A stretch of 64,000 nucleotides of DNA. Source: Leptospira biflexa serovar Patoc strain 'Patoc 1 (Paris)'. Its GTDB lineage: Bacteria; Spirochaetota; Leptospiria; Leptospirales; Leptospiraceae. The notes beneath the pieces are model-generated. The model saw only the letters and a program-made list of their open reading frames with translations. It was not told where the DNA came from and ran no database searches. The stretch is taken from assembly GCF_000017685.1 (NCBI RefSeq), contig NC_010602.1, positions 1,381,501 through 1,445,500 of the forward strand. The letters run 5' to 3'. The position numbers and the translations under genes are program-made. Below are positions 57,307-64,000 of this stretch, piece by piece; position 1 is the first letter of the stretch, and each line of letters opens with the position of its first letter.

Positions 57307-57462
57307 ATGGTTCCATCTACACCTATTAACCCAATTGTCAATTTGCCAAAGGAAATTTTCCAGGCACAAAACCAACTGACTGAAAAACTGATGAAGTTGG
57401 CAGTGGAAGAAAAACTGGGTCCTGTGGCAAAAAGCGAAAGGTTACTCGACATTTATTGTTAA
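57307..57462 (+). CDS. hypothetical 51-residue protein with a perfect ribosome site
   Basis: A plus-strand ORF in the gap between two minus-strand genes. AAAAGGAGGT (57291-57300) ends six bases before the ATG, the strongest ribosome-binding site in the window. The protein begins MVPSTPINPIVNLPKEIF and continues as an amphipathic helix (QAQNQLTEKLMKLAVEEKLG), ending LLDIYC. The small helical form recalls YjfB-type small motility-related proteins, but only loosely. It ends 11 bp before the convergent crotonase stop. I see no other use for this stretch. Confidence 0.65.
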   Translation: MVPSTPINPIVNLPKEIFQAQNQLTEKLMKLAVEEKLGPVAKSERLLDIYC

Positions 57463-57473
57463 ACGATTGGGTC

Positions 57474-58307
57474 TCAATCGTCCACTCGGGTTTCTGGATT
57501 GAAGACAGGTCGTTTTCGTTCCATAAACCCACCGATGGCACTTCGGAAATCTTTGGAATCGAGCATACTTGCATTCCAAACCGCCACGTAGTCCAAACCT
57601 TCTTCAATGGTTTTTCCTACTCCATGATTTAGCACTTGTTTGACGCCTCGGATTACAATTGTTGGATTTTCAGCTATTTCATTCGCCGTTTTGAGACCTT
57701 CTACCAATAAAGAATCAAAGTCTTTTGTGACCTTTGTCACAAGTCCCATTTGAAAGGCTTCATTTGCCGTAACGTCTTTTCCCGTGAGGGCAAGCTCTCT
57801 TGTATGTGCATTTCCAATCAAATGGGGGAGTCTTTGTAAGGATCCCATGTCGGCAACGATGGCGACTTTGGATTCACGTAAGGAAAATACAGCGTCGTCA
57901 GATGCATACCGAATGTCACAGGCTGATACCAAATCCAGTCCTCCACCGATACAATGTTTTTGAACTAGTGCAATCGATGGTTTTTTGGAATTGTAAACAG
58001 CGTTGATTCCTTTTTGCATCGTGAGAATGAGTTGGTAAAGTTTTTCTCGACCATCTGCGAATTCCCCTTGGACGACGGGTTTGAAGTCTTGGAAAAATTC
58101 CTCCAAATCAAGTCCTGTCGAAAAAGATTTTCCTTTGCCTGCGATCACAAATGCATGGATTTTCGGATCAGCATCAATCTCTGCCACCATATCCGGAAGG
58201 TCACGCCAAAAAGGCCAGTTCATGGCATTTCGTTTTTCAGGACGATTCAACCAAAGGATGGCGACGTTTTTTCTTCTTTCGATGGTAAAAAATGGAGATG
58301 GATTCAT
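57474..58307 (-). CDS. enoyl-CoA hydratase/isomerase family (dienoyl-CoA isomerase-like)
   Basis: A 277-residue crotonase-fold enzyme. The CoA/oxyanion regions are [16 protein letters not shown] and [19 protein letters not shown], and the catalytic acidic residues are in [26 protein letters not shown], where the Glu and the Asp of ADMGS match ECH1-type delta3,5-delta2,4-dienoyl-CoA isomerases rather than classic hydratases. Role in fatty-acid breakdown, the main leptospiral carbon source, is a reasonable inference. I use the ATG at 58307, which overlaps the lgt stop by four bases; the frame continues upstream to 58331. Confidence 0.85.
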   Translation of the reverse strand: MNPSPFFTIERRKNVAILWLNRPEKRNAMNWPFWRDLPDMVAEIDADPKIHAFVIAGKGKSFSTGLDLEEFFQDFKPVVQGEFADGREKLYQLILTMQKGINAVYNSKKPSIALVQKHCIGGGLDLVSACDIRYASDDAVFSLRESKVAIVADMGSLQRLPHLIGNAHTRELALTGKDVTANEAFQMGLVTKVTKDFDSLLVEGLKTANEIAENPTIVIRGVKQVLNHGVGKTIEEGLDYVAVWNASMLDSKDFRSAIGGFMERKRPVFNPETRVDD

Positions 58308-59230
58308 ACCTTTCCCTCTTCCTTTAACCAAAGTTTTTTGGAGACCATCAAATAAACACCAAAGAGTATGAGAGCAATGGAGATGTACTGTGATTGTGAA
58401 AATCCATGCCAGTAGTATCCAGTAAGAAAGGTTGGGTTTCCATTCGCATCAGGAATGTTCACAAGAGTTGGCGGATCCATAAACGGAATCACTGCTTTGT
58501 TCACTCGTAAAAATTCGATGATAAGACGCGCAAAACCATGGATGATGAGAAACTGCGCACCAATGCTCCACTTACGAAAGTTTTGGTATCTAGCCCAAAA
58601 TTGAAAATAGGAAAAATAAGCAAATGCCATAATGGATTCCATCACGGGTGTATTCCATACTGGAACTCCTGATGGATGAGCTCCGTGGAATTCAAAGACA
58701 AAAAAAGGAATCCGTTCGTCAGTGGCAAAACCGTAACAACCATCCCCACTCACAAAACAACCTAACCTTCCAATCGCATAACCCATGCTAATTGCAGGAA
58801 TGACGGCATCGTAATAAGCACCGACATCGAGTTTATGGTAACGGAAGTATAAAGTGATGAATAACCAACCAAAGAGAAGGCCTCCAAAAAATACGAGTCC
58901 ACCTCCACTGAAGAGAGAAGACCAAAGGCCTGGGTGGCCAGGGAATCCGTTCCAATGTGTAAGGGGGTAAGTATACTTTCCATCATACCCAGGGACATCG
59001 ATGAACACTTGGTCCCAAATTTCAAAGATAAAGAATATTTTTGCCCCAATGAGTGTGCCTAAAATCCCAAGGAAAATCAACCAGTCGGAATGGCTTGGGT
59101 CTAGTTTTTTACGCTCCAATTCTTTGGGAAGGAGGTAAGAACCAACAAGAAAGGCTAACATCATAAGAAGGCTGAAAGTGGACAGACCCTCCCAGCCAAA
59201 GGGATTGGGAATCGGAATTCGATCTAACAT
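58304..59230 (-). CDS. lgt: prolipoprotein diacylglyceryl transferase
   Basis: A 308-residue membrane enzyme with about seven transmembrane helices that attaches diacylglycerol to the lipobox Cys of prolipoproteins, a key step for the many lipoproteins in this window. Family strings are [40 protein letters not shown] (with the conserved GRxGCF) and [15 protein letters not shown]. The start is uncertain: ATG at 59230 or an in-frame GTG at 59257; neither has a convincing Shine-Dalgarno site. It overlaps the crotonase gene by four bases (ATGA). Confidence 0.92.
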   Translation of the reverse strand: MLDRIPIPNPFGWEGLSTFSLLMMLAFLVGSYLLPKELERKKLDPSHSDWLIFLGILGTLIGAKIFFIFEIWDQVFIDVPGYDGKYTYPLTHWNGFPGHPGLWSSLFSGGGLVFFGGLLFGWLFITLYFRYHKLDVGAYYDAVIPAISMGYAIGRLGCFVSGDGCYGFATDERIPFFVFEFHGAHPSGVPVWNTPVMESIMAFAYFSYFQFWARYQNFRKWSIGAQFLIIHGFARLIIEFLRVNKAVIPFMDPPTLVNIPDANGNPTFLTGYYWHGFSQSQYISIALILFGVYLMVSKKLWLKEEGKV

Positions 59231-59323
59231 AGGGGAAAGGGTAAATTCTCCGCTCACAGGGGAAAGGAGAATTTCAATACCAAAAAGGGAGAAAAATGGA
59301 GGAAAAAATAGGTCGGAATTGTC

Positions 59324-59350
59324 TTGACACTAGATGGTTTAATATTAAAC
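59324..59350 (+). promoter_or_regulatory. doxX promoter region with palindromic operator
   Basis: TTGACA at 59324-59329 is followed by the perfect 14-bp palindrome GTTTAATATTAAAC at 59337-59350, within what would be the promoter spacer and -10 region. A repressor of MarR or HxlR type bound here would block the polymerase. The gene starts at 59381 after AAGGAG. No strict -10 at 17 nt could be fixed, so the promoter call is tentative; the palindrome itself is clear. Confidence 0.55.
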
Positions 59351-59380
59351 TAACCAATATTGATCTAAGGAGATTTCACT

Positions 59381-59827
59381 ATGTTTGATTTTTTATTTTC
59401 CACTTCCGGGGACATCATCCCTCTCATCCTACGCATCACGGCCTTTGTTGTGATTTTCCCTCACGGCGCCCAAAAACTACTCGGTTGGTTTGGAGGATAC
59501 GGATTCAAGGGAACTTATGGTTTTTTCACAGGTACCATGAAATTCCCAGGCATCCTAGCCGTTCTCATCATCCTTGGTGAGTCCTTTGGATCTGTATTGT
59601 TGCTCGTTGGTTTTTTCACAAAATTTGCCGCACTATCGATCGCCATCATCATGATTGGTGCTGCGTTCCTTGCCCATAGACAAAACGGATTTTTCATCAA
59701 TTGGAATGGAAACCAAAAAGGGGAAGGGTATGAGTTTCACATTTTGGCTGTTGGACTCTTACTTGCCCTTATCGTCGGGGGAGCCGGTGTGTATTCAGTC
59801 GATTTTAACCTAATCGGCAAGTTCTAA
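59381..59827 (+). CDS. DoxX family membrane protein
   Basis: A 148-residue protein with four transmembrane helices: IIPLILRITAFVVIFPHGAQKLLGWFGGYG, FPGILAVLIILGESFGSVLLLVGFF, FAALSIAIIMIGAAFLAHR and the last helix ILAVGLLLALIVGGAGVYSVD. The HGxQKL motif and GYG loop mark the DoxX/DoxD-like family, often linked to redox stress or thiosulphate/quinone chemistry. AAGGAG precedes the ATG. A palindrome in the promoter suggests a dedicated repressor. It is a single-gene unit with its own terminator. Confidence 0.88.
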   Translation: MFDFLFSTSGDIIPLILRITAFVVIFPHGAQKLLGWFGGYGFKGTYGFFTGTMKFPGILAVLIILGESFGSVLLLVGFFTKFAALSIAIIMIGAAFLAHRQNGFFINWNGNQKGEGYEFHILAVGLLLALIVGGAGVYSVDFNLIGKF

Positions 59828-59890
59828 CTACAATTCAATTGAGAGTTTGTTTGCTCTAAACCGGGTAAACAAAAAACATTTGGAACCAAT

Positions 59891-59931
59891 ACCAACCTTT
59901 TCCAAGAGTCATCTAGGAAGGTTGGTTTTTT
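59891..59931 (+). terminator. rho-independent terminator after doxX
   Basis: ACCAACCTT (59891-59899) and AAGGTTGGT (59918-59926) form a nine-pair stem with an 18-nt loop, followed by a T run. It lies 64 bp after doxX. The rest of the 185-bp gap to the M23 gene shows nothing else. Confidence 0.8.
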
Positions 59932-60012
59932 ATATGAGTGTCGCTAGAATTTTGCCTACTTGTGATTGAAAACAGTAAATCATTGTTATGCGAATTTGGC
60001 TTTCTGCTTCAT

Positions 60013-61014
60013 TCAATCTAAGTTGATGTATTCTTCAGGATCAAGCGGGGCATCGAGTCCAATCCGCACTTCGTAGTGGACGTGAGCACCCGTTGCCTTA
60101 CCCGTTTGGCCGACAAGGGCAATTTTATCTCCCCGTTTCACGCGGTCACCTGGGTTCACGAGGATTTGAGAGCAGTGCCCATACAAGGTAAAGAATCCAT
60201 TTTCATGGTTGATGCGAACCGATTTTCCAAGCCCACCCACAGCAGTATCCACGGCGATGATCCCAGGGCCTGTGGCATAAATGGGTGTTCCTTCTCCCGC
60301 TGCAAAGTCAATCCCAGAATGGTATTCCCCCACAGGCAAGATTCCAAATGGATCACTGCGGTATCCAAAAGTAGAAGTGACAACTCCCACACCAGGTTTT
60401 AGGGGCCGACCCCTAGGCATGGAATAAAAAATACTTTCCCGCATGGACAAATAATCGATGGCATTTTGAAAATTAGGAACGAGGTTACCGAGTCTCACAC
60501 CAAACTGTGTGTAGGTGGTGACCACTTGTTGGAAGAGTAAAAGATTGGAATCGAGTTCACTTGCATCCTTACGAAACTCTTCTTTTAAGAGGTAGTCTTG
60601 TGTGATCATTTCCTTTTCGGGGATTTCCTCCCAAGCAAGTAAATTGAGTGATTCCGTCATGGATTCCAATTCTTCCACAGATTCCCGAAGGTCTTTGGAA
60701 AGAAGGTCATAGAACAAAAACGATACTAGTTGGGTTTCTGTTTTTTTCTCTAAGGAAAGATTTCGTTCAAAGAAAAAGGAAAAATAAAGGAGGAGGCCAA
60801 AAGACAATAAAACAAGGGAAAGAGAAAGGCCAAAAAGAAACCCAAGCATCCCGACAGAAATTTCGATTTGGGCGAGGGGTTTTTCATCATTGGGGATGAG
60901 GACAAAACTCACCTTCTCACGGCTTCGGGAAATCCACTTTTGTAAGCGTTTTCGCCACCGTAAATGCGCAATTTGGAGCCTTTCGTAGGCGGTTGTGACG
61001 TAAGTTTCTGCCAA
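60013..61014 (-). CDS. M23 family (LytM-type) metallopeptidase
   Basis: A 333-residue membrane-anchored protein. A cytoplasmic, basic N-terminus (residues 1-50) and one transmembrane helix ([25 protein letters not shown]) precede a helical coiled-coil-like periplasmic region and the C-terminal M23 domain (about 205-330): [11 protein letters not shown], the zinc motif [17 protein letters not shown] and GAHVHYEVR. All catalytic His and Asp positions are present, so it should cleave peptidoglycan cross-links or activate amidases. It is divergent from pcnB with a 52-bp spacer. Confidence 0.92.
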   Translation of the reverse strand: MAETYVTTAYERLQIAHLRWRKRLQKWISRSREKVSFVLIPNDEKPLAQIEISVGMLGFLFGLSLSLVLLSFGLLLYFSFFFERNLSLEKKTETQLVSFLFYDLLSKDLRESVEELESMTESLNLLAWEEIPEKEMITQDYLLKEEFRKDASELDSNLLLFQQVVTTYTQFGVRLGNLVPNFQNAIDYLSMRESIFYSMPRGRPLKPGVGVVTSTFGYRSDPFGILPVGEYHSGIDFAAGEGTPIYATGPGIIAVDTAVGGLGKSVRINHENGFFTLYGHCSQILVNPGDRVKRGDKIALVGQTGKATGAHVHYEVRIGLDAPLDPEEYINLD

Positions 61015-61066
61015 TGTTCGTTATCCAGCCAATTTTTTCCTTGCCCATGCCATTTTTCAGGGGAAA

Positions 61067-62560
61067 GTGGATGAATCCAATATGTTTAAATTTCTCACTT
61101 CTCTTTTCAGAAAGAAAGCCGACTCTGTCGATTCCTTTTTGATGTACCCCGAGGGAAAGAGATACTATCGAGAAACTCACTCCATACGCAGGGCCAATAT
61201 CGATGAAGATGCCATCAAAATCATCAATCGATTGAACAAGTTTCGTTACAAGGCCTATTTAGTCGGTGGAGGAGTCAGAGATCTGCTGATGGGCAAACGC
61301 CCAAAAGATTTTGACATTGTCACAAGTGCGACACCAAACCAAATCAAAAGGGTCTTCAATAACTGCCGAATCATCGGTAAACGATTTAAAATTGTACACA
61401 TCATTTTTAAAGGTAAAATTATTGAAGTCTCCACGTTCCGATCATTACCGGAACATCGTTTGGAAAAACACAAAGCAGAAAACGATTATCTCATCAAGCG
61501 GGACAACTCCTTCGGTACAGCAAAGGAAGACGCGGCAAGACGCGACTTTACCATCAATTCACTGTTCTACGATCCTAAAAACGATTCCATTTTGGATTAC
61601 GTTGGCGGATTTGAAGACATCCAAAAGAAAATCGTAAGGGTCATTGGTGATCCTGATATTTCCTTTAAAGAAGATCCAGTTCGTATGTTACGAGCGGTTA
61701 AGTTTTCCGTTTTACTCGGTCTCGACATCGAGAAAAAAACCAAACTTGCCATCAAAAAGAACCGACTGGAACTCGAAAAGTCTTCTACTGCGAGACTTCT
61801 TGAAGAATACAACAAGATGTTTCGTACATGGAAAACTTCCATCATCTTTGAAGGTTTGGCGGAAAACCATCTCCTTGATGTATTGTACAAAGAACCAACT
61901 GATAAGTTAAAGAAAACGGATCCGGAATGGCGTGAACATTTTATGGACACTCCACTTGGGAAAAGACTCGCTGTGACTGACAAACTCCTCTCGGCCAGAG
62001 AAGAGATGACTCCTGCGATATTTTATTCGTTAATCTTTTACGATATCGTCAAAGATCTTTATGAAAATGATCGTGGCCACTTAGCGCATAACATCAAAGA
62101 AAGTTTACAACCAGTTTTCGAACGTATGGGTATCCCCAAACGTGAACAAGATAACTTGGTGAAAATTTTTATCAGCCAACCTCGTTTTCAAGTCACTGAC
62201 GATGAAAAAGAAAGGCAAAATACTTTCTTCAAAAAGAAAGATTATTTTTACGATGCGTTTATGGTGTATAAAATTGTCGCCATTTCCGAAAACAATGAAG
62301 CCGCCGTACAAAGTGCCTTCTTTTGGGAAATTTCACTCAGACAAAGACCAAAACCGGACAGCCATCAGTTTGGCCAACAGAATCGTAAAAAAGAAGGGAA
62401 TAAAAAACGCCCACCAAGGAAAAAACACAGGGATCGAAGGGGTGGAAATCCAAACCAAAGAGACCAAGATTCCCAAGGGAACCATTCGAACCAATCTGGA
62501 AAAGAGGATTCAAATGAAGGTCGTAATTCTTCATTCGAACACCAAGATTCGGAAGAATAA
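61067..62560 (+). CDS. pcnB: poly(A) polymerase PcnB-like nucleotidyltransferase
   Basis: A 497-residue class II tRNA-nucleotidyltransferase/poly(A) polymerase. Motifs: [26 protein letters not shown] (nucleotidyl-transfer site), [16 protein letters not shown] and [19 protein letters not shown], and [12 protein letters not shown]. The FRN/NCR region and II-E-V-S-T-F-R match poly(A) polymerases more than CCA-adding enzymes, but the class can blur. The last 70 residues are Lys/Arg/Gln/Asn-rich and disordered, a likely RNA- or protein-binding tail. Start is GTG 61067 just after AGGGG or ATG 61082; I give the longer one. Confidence 0.85.
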   Translation: MDESNMFKFLTSLFRKKADSVDSFLMYPEGKRYYRETHSIRRANIDEDAIKIINRLNKFRYKAYLVGGGVRDLLMGKRPKDFDIVTSATPNQIKRVFNNCRIIGKRFKIVHIIFKGKIIEVSTFRSLPEHRLEKHKAENDYLIKRDNSFGTAKEDAARRDFTINSLFYDPKNDSILDYVGGFEDIQKKIVRVIGDPDISFKEDPVRMLRAVKFSVLLGLDIEKKTKLAIKKNRLELEKSSTARLLEEYNKMFRTWKTSIIFEGLAENHLLDVLYKEPTDKLKKTDPEWREHFMDTPLGKRLAVTDKLLSAREEMTPAIFYSLIFYDIVKDLYENDRGHLAHNIKESLQPVFERMGIPKREQDNLVKIFISQPRFQVTDDEKERQNTFFKKKDYFYDAFMVYKIVAISENNEAAVQSAFFWEISLRQRPKPDSHQFGQQNRKKEGNKKRPPRKKHRDRRGGNPNQRDQDSQGNHSNQSGKEDSNEGRNSSFEHQDSEE

Positions 62561-62631
62561 AAACCTGTCGATTCGTATCCTGTAGAATCTCTCCATAACT
62601 CTCGTCAAATGATCTTGGGAGTTATGGAAGG

Positions 62632-62736
62632 ATCACCCAATATAAGATTTTAATTGTCGAAGACGATCCCACCACAGCCGTAGAACCAAAAGTAGAATTT
62701 AAAGTGACTCTTCCTTATTCCTCTTCCGCAAAATGA
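62632..62736 (+). pseudogene. response-regulator receiver fragment
   Basis: The intergenic stretch after pcnB encodes, in one frame from about 62641, YKILIVEDDPTTA, the unmistakable start of a receiver domain (beta-1 strand and acidic pocket). It then jumps to EPKVEFKVTLP, which looks like a histidine-kinase C-terminal strand, and stops at 62734-62736. No ATG stands in frame just before it and the rest of the domain is missing, so it is a relic of a two-component gene. The last 22 bases overlap thiL on the other strand. Only about 13 residues carry the signal. Confidence 0.5.
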
Positions 62737-63623
62737 AGGAATCCTCGTTCGGATGGAAGGTAGGGTTTTCCGGCCTTCGAGAATTGGACACCAGGTTTTC
62801 CCGCATCCAATTGGCCGATCATGGTAACGGGAATCGAATGGATTTCATTTGGTAGGATTTGGGGAGATAAAAATAAAAGTTCCAATTCTTCGCCCGACCC
62901 AAGACAGACATCGAGTCCTAATTTTTCTACGGCAAACGGGTGTAAGGGGATGGACTCTACTTGGATTTTCAGTTTTCCTTTCGAAGCAAGAGCCAATCTC
63001 TCTGCGTCTTGGATGAGACCATCCGTGATGTCCATACAGGCATGGATCCGATAGCGAGAAAGTGGTGTTTGTAAGACCTGTCTCGACTTTGGCAATAGAT
63101 GCCTTTGGATCGCATCTTGGTAGCGGCGGTCTTTCCAATTATTTTTGAGGCACTGGTAACCAAGTTGGCTTTGGCCCAAATCTCCCGTGACATAGAGGAA
63201 ATCACCTGGTTTTCCTCCAGAACGAAGCCATGGTTTTGTGACCGTTCCCACCACTGTGAGGGTGAGTTGGGTTGTGGGAGAGGAAAAGGTGTCGCCACCA
63301 GCCAGTTTCATCCCGTAATGGAGGAGGGACTTTCGGAAGGCCTTGGAAAAGGTTTGGACCCATTTTTTTTGGCGAGAATGAGGGGAGAGGCCTAGATTTA
63401 AAAAGCACTCTTTTGGAACACCACCAGAAGCTGTGATGTCGGATACATTCACTTCCACAAGTTTTCCTGCAAGGACTGCCGGACTTGACCACTCATGAAG
63501 GAAATGGGTTCCCTCCGAGAGAGAGTCGGTTGTCACAAGGCGGTTTGGTGCCAAAAAGTAACAGTCGTCCTCGGGGGGAGGCGTTTTACCGAATAAACTA
63601 CGTATGATTTCTGATTCTTTCAA
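62715..63623 (-). CDS. thiL: thiamine-monophosphate kinase
   Basis: A 302-residue enzyme that phosphorylates thiamine monophosphate to thiamine diphosphate with ATP. The N-terminal Mg2+-binding PPPEDDCYF, RLVTTDSLSEGTHF and VNVSDITASGGVP with Asp residues are typical of ThiL/PurM fold. KLAGGDTFSSPTTQLTLTVVG and MDITDGLIQDAERLA follow, with a C-terminal GSGEELELLFL. The expected family length is 300-330. It is a single gene, divergent from rplM with 78 bp between starts. Confidence 0.93.
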   Translation of the reverse strand: MKESEIIRSLFGKTPPPEDDCYFLAPNRLVTTDSLSEGTHFLHEWSSPAVLAGKLVEVNVSDITASGGVPKECFLNLGLSPHSRQKKWVQTFSKAFRKSLLHYGMKLAGGDTFSSPTTQLTLTVVGTVTKPWLRSGGKPGDFLYVTGDLGQSQLGYQCLKNNWKDRRYQDAIQRHLLPKSRQVLQTPLSRYRIHACMDITDGLIQDAERLALASKGKLKIQVESIPLHPFAVEKLGLDVCLGSGEELELLFLSPQILPNEIHSIPVTMIGQLDAGKPGVQFSKAGKPYLPSERGFLHFAEEE

Positions 63624-63701
63624 AGCTTGGTTTCCAATAAATTTGTTTGACCCGGTGTGAAAACCGAAAATCCTGACATAAAAGAGGAAAATCTCGTACT
63701 T

Positions 63702-64000
63702 ATGGAACTATTGTCTAAAGCCCACAAGACCCCTTCTATCGCAAAAGAAGCCGTACAAAAACAGTGGTTTGTTGTGGACGCAACTGATAAGACTCTCGGA
63801 AGATTGGCAAGTCAAGTCGCTTCCCGACTTCGCGGAAAACACAAATCTACATTCACACCGAACCAAGATTGTGGAGATAACATCATCATCGTTAATGCTT
63901 CGAAAGTTGCGGTCACTGGTCGCAAAAGAGAACAAAAAATTTACTACCACCACTCAAGATACCCAGGTGGTATGACTGCCATTGCGTTCCACAAACTCAT
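63702..64000 (+). CDS. rplM: 50S ribosomal protein L13 (partial, runs off the right edge)
   Basis: About 99 residues of L13 are visible: [27 protein letters not shown], then [41 protein letters not shown]13 is an early-assembly protein of the large subunit and is usually followed by rpsI, outside this window. The N-terminus is about ten residues longer than E. coli L13. The ATG at 63702 has a weak GAGG 14 bases upstream. A TTGACC at 63647-63652 may be part of the promoter. Confidence 0.95.
   Translation, partial: MELLSKAHKTPSIAKEAVQKQWFVVDATDKTLGRLASQVASRLRGKHKSTFTPNQDCGDNIIIVNASKVAVTGRKREQKIYYHHSRYPGGMTAIAFHKL

Overview
The window is bacterial chromosome of a spirochaete, almost certainly Leptospira. 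Supporting signs are a FlaA-type flagellar sheath protein and a FlgM anti-sigma factor beside lipopolysaccharide genes (waaA), many short lipoproteins with relaxed spirochaetal lipoboxes, a 7-1-7 PerR-type box before ahpC, an Alternative Complex III respiratory operon, and several proteins that look restricted to leptospires. No phage, insertion sequence, CRISPR array or rRNA was seen. The species is inferred (a saprophyte such as L. biflexa is possible) and was not proven. Nearly all genes are ordinary chromosomal genes, tightly packed, with many ATGA overlaps.

Left part (1-9.9 kb): on the minus strand, a partial iron-ADH-fold protein, then flgM-rsmI-lipoprotein; a lone plus-strand membrane-anchored protein; then minus-strand nadE-waaA-FlaA-like. 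From 7.6 kb a plus-strand trio (coiled-coil membrane protein, PLP homeostasis protein, proC) ends at an initiator tRNA gene on the opposite strand with its own promoter.

10.1-28.2 kb: a long co-directional run: diguanylate cyclase, small protein, aspartic-protease-like lipoprotein, mnmA, an ATP-grasp/FMN-dehydrogenase fusion, a PilZ-like protein, RluA-family pseudouridine synthase, DNA methylase, and a DsbD-alpha-like lipoprotein. Two paralogous minus-strand lipoproteins follow, then an active/inactive M16 peptidase pair, an RNase Z-like hydrolase, an O-methyltransferase, a small exported protein, an amidase and an unknown, ending at tRNA-Leu(CAA).

28.3-43.4 kb: a thioesterase, a very large low-complexity protein, an ABC-F ATPase behind an unusual 244-bp leader with a seven-codon ORF, the PerR-box-ahpC-sufB unit, then membrane, sugar-dehydrogenase, phosphoglycerol-transferase-like, sterol-desaturase-like, rlmN, Cys-rich lipoprotein and ArnT-like genes. 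43.7-51.8 kb is the Alternative Complex III operon (actA-F plus a lipoprotein), closed by a strong two-way terminator.

51.9-64 kb: membrane proteins, a MarR regulator with a long palindrome upstream, an adenylate cyclase whose promoter abuts its ATG, an SF1B helicase with a TPR partner, a 51-aa protein with a perfect Shine-Dalgarno sequence, a crotonase-lgt pair, doxX with a palindromic operator in its promoter, an M23 peptidase, pcnB, a decayed response-regulator fragment, thiL, and the start of rplM.

The items most worth a second look are the ABC-F leader, the ATP-grasp/FMN fusion with a four-cysteine linker, the ActB subunit that keeps a four-cysteine cluster motif, the iron-ADH homologue that appears to have lost every metal ligand, and the two-lobed aspartic-protease-like lipoprotein. 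All functions are read from motifs by eye; no database search was run.
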